A DNA stretch of 64,000 bases from Sipunculus nudus (taxonomy: Eukaryota; Annelida; Sipuncula; Golfingiida; Sipunculidae). The notes below the pieces were generated by a model. That model saw only the letters and a program-made list of their open reading frames with translations, had not been told where the DNA came from and ran no database searches. The position numbers and the translations under genes were made by a program. Shown in pieces: positions 1 through 12,100 of the stretch. The DNA lies in assembly GCA_026874595.1 (NCBI GenBank), contig CM049308.1, forward strand, positions 41,032,527-41,096,526. Reading direction: 5' to 3'. Position 1 is the first letter of the stretch. Each line of letters begins with the position of its first letter.

Positions 1-1331
1 GGTGATTTTGAATGACAGAGCCTGAAGGCAATACTGTCAGTAACAGCTTGTTATCTGTATCTGGGCCCTCCATAACACACAAGTCACAGTTTACTGAGAT
101 AACAGATAAGGCAGGTGCAGGGTAGTACATTTATGATGCTAGAACTGAGGTCACTGCTCTCTTGTCTATCGGCATTTCCACATTTATCCCATCTGATGTT
201 GGTTGATACAATAAAGAACTCATAAAATGGGAGTTTTAATGAGCAGTCTCCATATTGCAGAAAGTAATAGGTTTAATCATTATTACGTTTGCCATATATT
301 GTAAAAGAAACAAAAAATTAGGTAGTCAGGACATTATTTTAAATGAAATTTTTTGTTATAAGGGTGATTTAATAAATATAAAATTATTGATTCAACTGGT
401 ATTACATTATGTTCAACCAACATAACGAACCCATCACCTGCCGGTCTAACTGTCCATACAGTTATTAGAGAAGAAATTATTTAATGATAATTAAGCCTTT
501 GATTATTATGCTACAAGTTTGTCAAATATCAAGCTTCACTAAATGGCAGTGGAGAACAGGAATTTGATTGAATGGACTATTGATAAAATATAAGGAATTT
601 TACTCAACATTTAATTCAACTTATACAAGACATGATGAAGCATAAAAGAGCACTTAGTGTTTAACAGCACTGTCACTATCTGTTCCTATCAAGATTTCAT
701 TCTTCTGTATAATAAACATTTCCAGTATTATTCTTCCAGTCCACTTTTATAAATAAATTAAACATTATATGTTGTTTTCTTAATATTTATGTTGAAGGTA
801 TCAGTGACTGAAACCACGCAGGATTACCTGATCACAATAAACTTGCTGCATGATCTCTTATATGAACTTGTGGTTACCAAAAAATTTCTGATTTACCCTT
901 AAACCAGAATAACAATATTTTATTCATCATTTTGGCCCATTTAATTATTTAACATTTTTTTCAGCTGTCCCTTTTGGCTCACCCAATGTGCACCACAAAT
1001 GCACAATAGCATAAATGTCATGGTTATCAAGAGTTCCACATGTTAAAAACTTTTTCATCATAATGTTCTCTTAGTTTTCAGGATTTTCAGAAATAAGTGA
1101 CACATTACTACAAATACAATTGACATTGATGAGTCCGTTAACATATGTAAATCTGTATTCTGAGAGTAACTTGCTCAGCAGTGTAAGTAGTTACCAGTAA
1201 CATGTGATGAACCCAATTAGAGTGCGTTTACCAGATGTTGTCCATAAACTTTACAGGAGGGTAGTTTTTTTCCAGGACACAGTGCAGGCCTCTGAGCTCC
1301 AGGTCAACATGCTGTGTTTATCTTCCTACAG
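1..1331. other. Intron of the RIN gene upstream of the SH2 exon; no gene seen
   Basis: AT-rich sequence with no exon-like open frame and no repeat structure I could recognise. It should be intron because the exon at 1332 begins mid-domain after a good acceptor. Confidence 0.5.
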
Positions 1332-3104
1332 ATCTTCTTGGTGAGGAAATCCAGCCATGGGGGTGTAATGGCCTTGTCTTTACGTGTTGGCACAAAGCCC
1401 GCTGTTGACCACTATCTGATCGAGTCTCGTGCCCGCGGCCTGCGCCTAGAGGGATCTTACCACCACTTTTCTGCCATTCCAGTGCTTATTGCTTACTACT
1501 GTGAAAATTTGTAAGTTTCTTTTCAGTTTAATAAAATTTAGTATGATTAAATGTATAATATTTAAAGTGTAACATTTTGGTGTACTTCAGGTGCCCTTAT
1601 TCTAAAAACACTTGATTTTGACTTTTTGTCAAATTGACAATATTTTAAAGAATAATGACATTAAAGAACCATTATTCTAGTTCAAGCATTAAATTATATT
1701 TTCAAAATTAGTAAGGACAATGATATTATGCTTGTGAGGGTCACTTATAGGTTTGGGTCAAAATTAAACAAAAATCAATAAAATCGTTACACAGATGTAT
1801 CCATTAAAACATTTGGCAGCCCTGAATGCATCAGATGCTTAGGATTTCTAAATTCAAAATTGCATGTCAGTTATAAAATAATAGCAATAGCAAGTATCCT
1901 GTGAGCACATGGCATGTGTTTCTCAAATATATAGATGTTTGGGAATTCACTGACATTTCATTCTTTCAACAGAATAAATTCTTTGATGCATGTGCTGTAT
2001 TAATTATAATGACTGTTTGAATAATGCATGTAAAATAAATAAATTTATAATAAATTATAAAGCCTAAACCCTACCCAAAGTTAGGGATACTTGGTTTGGG
2101 AAGCATTATGTAGGCCACAAAGAAGTGCAAAGTGCTGCTGCAGGAATATCATTGTGAAAGAAATCACAATGGTATATTCGCTGTTCATATTCATCACATC
2201 CAGTCAGGGTTTTTATCAGCAGATATCAGCATTGTATTCAATTTAGCCAATTCCCAGACTGTAATAAAGAACATACATTTTCCTTTGTTGTGGCTGAGGA
2301 CGAGCAACAGTGCAGCAAGACAGTAAGCAGTTCAAGACTTCATTAGCTGCCAGTCTGCTGAAGAAATCAGCGATGATTCAGGAATGAGTCCTCAGTGTAG
2401 GGGTTGGTCACCAAATGTTTTTGGGCTGAGGAGGATTTGGGGTTGGCTGGCAGGCCAGCTAGCACCAGGGATGCTGAAGCAGAACTTGTTGTAGCGGATT
2501 AGAATGAGCAGTATGTCATTTAGTCACTATGCTGCATCAGTCAGTGCTGCGGCTGATGCTGCACAGCTGTTGAGTCCAGTCACCTTGGAAGGTAATCTCT
2601 GCTGCTGTACCAGCAGTAAGGCACACAGGTTAACCAGCCATACTTGACCAGGGCGGATCAAGAGGCTTCTGCTGTCTGTTATTTTTCTGCTCACATGGCA
2701 AATAAGATGAAGATAATGTAATGATACAGTAAACGGCTGAGGAAAACAGCACTGTATACACTGCTGGAATAGTTTCATGTCTTCATTCCTGCTGTGTGGC
2801 TGCCAGAAAAAAGAGCAGAAAAGAACAAAAAGCAGAAGCCCCAGGTTATGAAGGATACCTTATCAGCTTGGGTGAGGATACAACACATATCTAGGATGCC
2901 TTATGCTTATACACTGTGAAGATCATGCTCTTGATATTGAAAGTAACACCAGAGTTTATCTATTGTTGGTAATCTTACTGTGTACATTACAACTTTGATT
3001 GTGTTGTTACAGAGATGAGCTGCCTGTCAAACTGGTGCTACCTCAAACCCTGATGGAAACAACATCAAACCAAGAGTTAACAGCTTACGCCCTCCTAGGT
3101 CAAG
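1332..3104 (+). CDS. Rin: RIN exons encoding the C-terminal half of the SH2 domain
   Basis: Exon 1332-1510 opens with IFLVRKSS, the SH2 beta-B strand with the phosphotyrosine-binding arginine. It continues through LRLEGSYHHF and ends IAYYCENL, typical of the RIN SH2 end. Exon 3013-3104 continues DELPVKLVLPQTL, the usual sequence just after the RIN SH2. Acceptors are cttcctacag and gttgttacag; donors are GTAAGT and GTGAGA. The first exon enters in phase 0, so a missing upstream exon should end on a codon boundary inside the SH2 domain. Intron 1511-3012 shows no further recognisable coding or repeat structure. Confidence 0.9.
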
Positions 3105-6100
3105 GTGAGACATGTATATAACTATTTCATCAACAATATTAAAGGCCATTTGTTTGTGCAGTACATAAAGTGATTTTTCAAGGTGATTAAGATAAGTTCG
3201 TTATAACTGTGTAATTGTAGGGATAGCCCAGTTTCACATTCATTTCTATGATAAAACATGCAGTGTTTATCAGCCTGTGTATATAAAGAAATAAACATTT
3301 GTATAATGTTTATGTTAAAGTTAAATTTATTTGTACATAGAGGGTGAGGTAATTAATTTCTGTTTAGCTTTGTCTTATAGCTTGTTAAAGTTTATAATCA
3401 ATTTGTATTTCTTTGTAAACATGTGATGTGAAAAAGATTTTATCTGCAAGTATTGTTTTCTATATGAAAAAGAGCATGCTATGCTAAATTTATTCTTGCT
3501 AACCTTGATGTTTTTATCAGAAAGGCTTCTCTGCTGTATGCATTTCCAGGAATTTCACATTTTAAGAGAGCTGTATATTAAATTATAATCCTTACTTACA
3601 ACCAACTATTTTAATTGACCTTTCACACATGAAGAAGATATATATTGAAGAATGTACAGGGAAACTTGTGTAATAAGACCACCCATGGGACTGGCCAAAA
3701 GTGTCCTTAATTGACAGATGGTCTAACTAGACAGGTCAATCATCAGGTGTATTCCACTGGTTCCTTTTTGAGGATTAAACTTAAGCTCTGCCCACCTGTG
3801 CAGTAGCCAAGAAATAGGATTCAGAAATGAACCACTCAAAATAAAGTCAGAGAAGTAAGTCCAGTAAAAATGGCTGCCTGAGACACAAACTACCAATCAC
3901 ATGACTACTTTCATTAACTGCTTATACTGCATGCAGATTATTTTTTTTGAGTTTTTGGGCCCAAGGAGCTGTGCAACACAAGCTACCAGCTGGATATAAA
4001 ATGTGTTTAACGGGGAGAAAAACAAAATCCACAAATCAAATACGCCTATTTAACCAATGTGAATGTTATCGGTTTACTAAAGGGTGGTCACCATTGACAG
4101 GTGGTCTTCATTCACAGGTGGTCTTATTAGATAGGTGGTTTTTCAGACAGGTTCTACTGTTGTTACATGAGTTGATGATTGTAATGATAAAAGAGAAAGG
4201 GAATGGAAAACAGTTCAGTTTGAGTAACACACTTCTGAAGTAAGTTTAATTTTGTGAAACATGAACGACAGTCAATTATTGAAGTGTTAAGAAAAACATT
4301 TGATCAGTTTCTCTGTATTTCAGAAATACATAAACTGGAGTATAACCAGTTCAAGGGAAGTCTGGATTATTTGATATCTGTAATAACAGATTGATGTGAG
4401 TATATAAAAATTAATAATTGACTTAATTGTGAGGTTAATTTCTACCTTTTCTTCAGATTTCTGGACTTCTGCCTCAACCATCCACAAAATCAGCTCAGAA
4501 TCTTCCATGCAGATGAATATTCCCGTGACACTGTGTGATAGAGATTCGTCTAAGGTTACTTTGGTGCCAGTGACTCCTAAAATGGCTTCCCCTGTTGTAG
4601 AGTCTTCGGCCATTGCTTCTGAGATGAAAACCACCACTGTGATCACTGCAAAACATGAAAGTGTGTGCCATCATAAAACTGTTCTCAAAACCTTTTCACA
4701 AACTCAGGCAATGCGTACTGCTGTGAAATCAGTGCAAAATTCATGTGATGTAAAAAAGACAGTTGTAAAATCTGTTTCAGATAATTCTCTAGGTAAAGAG
4801 TCAAGAAAATGTGTACAGAAGGACATGCAGAGTCCAGATTATGACAACCTAGAGGAAGAGGTAAAGAATGAATCTCAATCTCGACCTGCAAGTGATGTTA
4901 AAATTGTTGTGCCAACTCCCCAAAAAGCTACTCCTGATGGAAAAATACATTCTCGTCCAAGTCCATCAATGAACCAGAAGGATCCATCTTTGCTTGCCCC
5001 TCAGTACTGTTACTATGGTAGCAGTCTGGCAGATAAATTGAGTGATTATGAAGACATTTGGAATGGGAGTATTAAGAAAAATAACCAAAAAGATGAAAAA
5101 TCTGAAAATGTTCATCCGCAGAATAAACACAACCAAGCAATCAAAAAAGATAAACTTAATCTGAGCATAATCAACCCAGGGTACCAGTCTGATAGTGGGT
5201 CAGAAAAGAACTCTCCTACAATGGAGGAAGATAATGATAACAATAATTTAGAAATAATTGACATTATGCAAGTGCCTTATCGAAATCAAAATTGCAGAAA
5301 ACCCAAAGAGGTGCCACCAGATGTGTTCAACAGCAATCTAGTCAATACTAAAACAAAAACAGGTGCCAAAATGGCCTCTCAGGATGCAAGGCCAAATCTC
5401 CAGGGTTCTCATGCTCGGCTGAATTCTCACAGACGATCAGCCTTTGAGCCTGTAAAAGCAAGCACTGCGGCACATGGAGAAGTGCTGTCCCCTTCTTGCA
5501 AAGTGAGCTCTAGTCCTGGTTACAAAGAACCAGTAGATTCACTGATAGGTAAAATAGAGGGTGTCTCAAATACTGAAGGTGCTATCAAAGTCAGGGATAC
5601 AATAAGCCAACCTGCTTTGAAAAGGTTAAGTTTGGTCGAAACAGTGTCAACATCTAACGCTGTCACACAGACTGAGAATGGACAAGTAGGTGCCATTGAT
5701 GCCAAAATGCAGCGTACTCTCCACAGGACGATGCTGGCACAGCAGTGTCACCGTGACCCTGCAGTTGAACAGCGCTGCCAAAGTCTGGAGCCCTGCAGAC
5801 GGAGGGTTATGAAACCCTTGGAAATCACTGGTTGTCTGACCAAACGGAGTCAAAGTGTTGAATGTATTCCTGAGGTTAAAGTCCATACTCAGCATACAAC
5901 GCAGCCAGTATATTCCCGCAGATCTGAGGAACGAAACATCACCCCTGTTAAGTCATTTAGACTGGGTAAACCACCAAAGGGTAAAAGACACCAGCATATG
6001 ATTAGTGATTTTGATAATAATAGGAAGGTGCATATGAAATCTGACTGCAATAATGTTAATCAATGTAGCAATGTGAATGGCCATGTCCATGACCTTGGAT

Positions 6101-9100
6101 CTGAGAGACCTTTACTCAGGAAATTCCCAGTTTTCCAGAGTCAATCATCGGTAGCTTCCAATATGTCCGAGTCTTCCACAATAGAAGATATAATATCTTG
6201 TATGTCTCCTGATCTAACTGTACATCCTATTCAACCTCTAACACATAAGAACCTGCAAAGAATATCTGAATATGATAATCTGGGCTTGAGCGGCATGCCC
6301 AGCCACAGAACTGCCAGTAGTGTTGGGACCTATTACTGTACACCTTGGGATAAAAGTATATGGCATGATATACTGAAAAAGGGACCACCTAACATACAAA
6401 CAACAGTGCCAAACGTTCCCTCATCAGCTAGTAGTATACCTCAGAGTAGGCAATCACCAGCAGCATCTGATGGTAGTAATTGTCCTGAAACCCCAGACCA
6501 GGGATACGGAGGAACGTCTCAGGATGTACCAGCAAAACGCGAGAATCATGGTCCAACGCCAGAGCAGAAGGTGTGTCAGGAGGAAGATGTTCAGTGTGTG
6601 GATGATCAGGAGAACATGGTTGCCATAGCAATAGAGAATCTAAATGTGTCTGATGATGAAGGTGTAGAAGAAGAAAATATTAATGCTGAAAAAGATGATT
6701 TCATCATAGGTGAGTACCGCTAGTGTTGTTGTACTCAAAAAGTGTCAGTGTATTCAAAATGGATGAAGTCTGTTACATGTTTGTTAATAATTAGTTTGTA
6801 AACATCAGGTTTATATGACAGAAATGAGACAAGTGAACAAAATTAAATGAATTGGAACCCAAAAATGAAATTTAGGAATTTTACATAAATTTGTATTAAT
6901 AAGACATTTGTGCTAGTATAACATTTATCTCCCAACTATTCTATGAAAATCAGCGCAACCTGCATTTTATGTGATATTTATTAATCATCAGTTTTTTACT
7001 AGTACTTATAACTTGTATTTATAACATGGATCTTTTCTTACAATAGAAATCTGAAGTTGACAAGGAAAGGCTATAAACCTATGATAATAATGGGAGTGAT
7101 TGGGTTTTTTTTAATTCACAACAGCCATGATATAATGTATTCCCTTATAAAACATCAGTCACTTTAAAATAATGTTGAACATGTGATATGTTAAAATAAG
7201 TTAATGTGTATGTATCAAACCAGAAGTTCAAAATATATGAATTTTCCACCTTGCAGTGATCATTACTTGCATGTTTTAATGTCAAAACAAATATTCTAAT
7301 TCAATGTCTTCATAAACATGACTCTCCCAGGAGGGTCATGTAAAGTTCAAGGTCAGGTTAATTCCCCTGCAAGGTCCTATAAAGTTCATGGTCAGTCCAG
7401 CCATTTAAGTCAGCATCAGTCAGTCTGTGTCCTGTTAAACCAGAGGTGCATGCCTGGTTTCTGCATCTGATCTTGTGAATTAACTTAATGAGAGGTGACT
7501 GTTACAGTGACAGTGGTCAGAAATTGGCCACTAGCACAAGCCTGTGGGTAGGCTGGACCAGAACTGTCACAGCCCCAACTCTGACCACTGTGTGCTACAT
7601 TTGACTCTGTCTGTGGATGGTGAATAAGTCAGCCTGCTACAGGCCATTATATTTAATTAAACCTTTATGTAAATAACAATATGATATCATAAGAACATTC
7701 ACAAGTATGCTTATGTGTTTCAAAGGGATATTTTTTCTGAATTGTTTTTGTTCCTCCCACATGTAGAAAGAATGAACCTTTGCAACAGCACTTGGTCTTT
7801 TCTAATCACTAGAATATTATCTGATCAATATTTTGTACTTAAAGACAGTTTAGGTTCATTCCAAATACAACAGATGGCACTGCAAGTAAACTTCTGGATA
7901 TAGCATATTGTATATTCTGATAGATGGAGCTGCTAAAGCCCCTTTGTGAGAAAGTGTCAATTTTCTCAGGATTTATGGGAAAATATTTGAAATTGCCCTC
8001 CTTAGGACATGCCCCCCTTAGGACACACTTGGTATCATTCCCAACAGTTCATTACCAAAAATGAGCATATGTGAGATATTGCTACCAAGGAGTTATGTGA
8101 CAAAATTTCAGTGGTACCACTGTCAATTATAGGAAGGTACATAGCTTAATGCTTCATCTGTGTAAGCAGGTTTTATCCTTTCAGAATACTAATTAAACTA
8201 ACTACTACCACAGTTTGCAGCTGCCTCTTCTTATCACTGATGCCTGTGTCTAAATTCTCAGCCCCTTATCAACTTACTCATCAATTATTGTGACGTGATT
8301 CAACATGCCATTAAAAACACACATCATTTCCTCCATTTATTGCTAACTGAATTGTCTTTAACACATGGTTAACTGCTGGTTTCTTTCAGGTGCAAGCACA
8401 CCTGATTTACTGCAAGAATGCTTTATGAAATAATATGTCCTTCCTAAAAAGCCAGACCATAATTCACTGAACATCTGGTGGTAGAAGTGAGAATGGGTTA
8501 AAATAGAAGAAATGTATAGAGCCCTGGCCAGGTTGTGTCACTGGTTATTAGTGTGGACTTTGATCCATGATAAATGGCCAGCTTTGATCAGTCTCAGCTC
8601 AGATTGACTAGTTAGACCATGAATTACTGTACAGACATAATACAGACTGGAGACATAACATCATGAATGCCCTGATCCTGGAACCTGTGGAACCTGTACT
8701 CTGGCCCAAAAATCTCATGGTTCAGCACTAAGCAGCAGTTAACAGCCTTTGATATCAAAGAACTCTCAAGAAAGGCTACAAATATGAGGTCACTGAACCA
8801 CAGGGTCACTAGGTCATGTCCTGTAAACCTTCTATGCTAGAAATGCAGTGTGGCCTTGACAGTTCCTGTTGCAAATCTGAGTGAACTGTAGTTTAACTGA
8901 AGAATGTCAGCTTGTAAATCTGAGATAATAGAAATATATCCTAAACCTTTTTTCAGTTTAGGTTATTGAACTGCAATGTAACCTGGAACATTTCAGTTGC
9001 CATTGGAGGTTAGAATTTGGGTTGTCTTGACAGATACAGTTGTAACTCAACTGCAGTGAAATTTTAACAGTTTCCTTTGTAAGCTTGATTGTACTCCATT

Positions 9101-12100
9101 GTAACCAAAACAGTTACAGAGTCATAAATCAGAGGTAACTGAAATGTAACCTTACCAGTTTCAGCTAGAAACCTGAATAAACTGCTGTATAACTGCAAAG
9201 ATTTTAGTTGTAAATGGAGTAAACTGTAGTGTAACCAGATACAGCTGTAAATCTTAATGAACTGATATGTTATCATGACAGTTTGAGTTGTCAGTCAGAC
9301 TGGACTGCAGTGTAACCTCATTGTTGTAAATCTGAGGGAACAGTAGTATAACCTTGAGAGTATCAAGTGTAAATCTGACTGAACTGCAGAGGTCAAAGGT
9401 CACATCACATTTCCATCACATTTCATTCCCTCCAAGAAACCATAACATGTTTTCATACAAAGATCAGTGATCAATAAATTGATTTTAAAACCAGTATCTC
9501 TCCACTACCTATAAACACTCCGTTCAGATTTAACAATTTTTTTGTGATCTCTAGTATTAAAGACTTAGAAAGACACGCAGATAGGGAAGGGGTACATAAA
9601 GAAATCACAGAACCCTAAGGTCATTAGGTACAGTTCTTGGAAGAACATTAAGGTCAGAAAGTACAGTTCTGGGAAAAACATTAAATTCACCAGGTTCAGT
9701 TCTAGGAAAAACATTATGGTCATAAATTAGTTCTGGGAAGAACATTGACCATAAAGTACAGTTCTGGGAAGAACATTAAAATCACCAGGTACAGTTCTAG
9801 GAAGAACATTAAGGTCATAAAGTACAGTTCTGGGAAAAACATTAAAATCACCAGGTTCAGTTCTTGAAAGAACATTAAGGTCATAAAGTACAGTTCTTGG
9901 AAGAACTTTAAAATCATCAGGTACAGTTCTTGGAAGAACATTAAGGTCATAAAGTACAGTTCTGGGAAGAACTTTAAAATCACCAGGTACAGTTCTAGGA
10001 AGAACATTAAGGTCATAAAGTACAGTTCTTGGAAGAACATTAAAATCACCAGGTACAGTTCTAGGAAGAACATTAAGGTCATAAAGTACAGTTCTGGGAA
10101 AAACATTAAATTCACCAAGTACAGTTCTAGGAAGAACATTAAGGTCATAAAGTACAGTTCTGGGGAAAACATTAAAATCACCAGGTACAGTTCTAGGAAG
10201 AACATTAAGGTCATAAAGTACAGTTCTGGGAAAAACATTAAAATCACCAGGTACAGTTCTAGGAAGAACATTAAGGTCATAAAGTACAGTTCTTGGAAGA
10301 ACATTAAAATCACCAGGTACAGTTCTAGGAAGAACATTAAGGTCATAAAGTACAGTTCTGGGAAAAACATTAAAATCACCAGGTACAGTTCTAGGAAGAA
10401 CATTAAGGTCATAAAGTACAGTTCTTGGAAGAACATTAAAATCACCAGGTACAGTTCTAGGAAGAACATTAAGGTCATAAAGTACAGTTCTGGGAAGAAC
10501 ATTAAAATCACCAGGTACAGTTCTAGGAAGAACATTAAGGTCATAAAGTACAGTTCTGGGAAAAACATTAAAATCACCAGGTACAGTTCTAGGAAGAACA
10601 TTAAGGTCATAAAGTACAGTTCTTGGAAGAACATTAAAATCACCAGGTACAGTTCTAGGAAGAACATTAAGGTCATAAAGTACAGTTCTGGGAAGAACAT
10701 TAAAATCACCAGGTACAGTTCTAGGAAGAACATTAAGGTCATAAAGTAAAGTTCTGGGAAAAACATTAAATTCACCAAGTACAGTTCTAGGAAGAACATT
10801 AAGGTCATAAAGTACAGTTCTGGGGAAAACATTAAATTCACCAAGTACAGTTCTAGGAAGAACATTAAGGTCATAAAGTACAGTTCTTGGAAGAACATTA
10901 AAATCACCAGGTACAGTTCTAGGAAGAACATTAAGGTCATAAAGTACAGTTCTTGGAAGAACATTAAAATCACCAGGTACAGTTCTAGGAAGAACATTAA
11001 GGTCATAAAGTACAGTTCTGGGAAAAACATTAAATTCACCAAGTACAGTTCTAGGAAGAACATTAAGGTCATAAAGTACAGTTCTGGGAAAAACATTAAA
11101 TTCACCAAGTACAGTTCTAGGAAGAACATTAAGGTCATAAAGTACAGTTCTGGGGAAAACATTAAAATCACCAGGTACAGTTCTAGGAAGAACATTAAGG
11201 TCATAAAGTACAGCTCTTGGAAGAACATTAAAATAACCAGGTACTGTTCTAGGAAGAACATTAAGGTCATAAAGTACAGTTCTGGGAAAAACATTAAAAT
11301 CACCAGGTACAGTTCTAGGAAGAACATTAAGGTCATAAAGTACAGCTCTTGGAAGAACATTAAAATTACCAGGTACAGTTCTAGGAAGAACATTAAGGTC
11401 ATAAAGTACAGTTCTGGGAAAAACATTAAATTCACCAGGTTCAGTTCTTGAAAGAACATTAAGCTCATAAAGTACAGTTCTTGGAAGAACATTAAAATCA
11501 CCAGGTACAGTTCTAGGAAGAACATTAAGGTCATAAAGTACAGTTCTGGGAAAAACATTAAATTCACCAAGTACAGTTCTAGGAAGAACATTAAGGTCAT
11601 AAAGTACAGTTCTGGGGAAAACATTAAATTCACCAGGTACAGTTCTAGGAAGAACATTAAGGTCATAAAGTACAGTTCTTGGAAGAACATTAAAATCACC
11701 AGGTACAGTTCTAGGAAGAACATTAAGGTCATAAAGTACAGTTCTGGGAAGAACATTAAAATCACCAGGTACAGTTCTAGGAAGAACATTAAGGTCATAA
11801 AGTACAGTTCTGGGAAAAACATTAAATTCACCAAGTACAGTTCTAGGAAGAACATTAAGGTCATAAAGTACAGTTCTGGGGAAAACATTAAAATCACCAG
11901 GTACAGTTCTAGGAAGAACATTAAGGTCATAAAGTACAGCTCTTGGAAGAACATTAAAATCACCAGGTACAGTTCTAGGAAGAACATTAAGGTCATAAAG
12001 TACAGTTCTGGGAAGAACATTAAAATCACCAGGTACAGTTCTAGGAAGAACATTAAGGTCATAAAGTACAGTTCTGGGAAAAACATTAAAATCACCAGGT

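Noticed and set aside
4320-4646. Minus-strand ORF overlapping the start of the large RIN exon
   Set aside because: Antisense shadow of the well-supported RIN exon 4457-6709.
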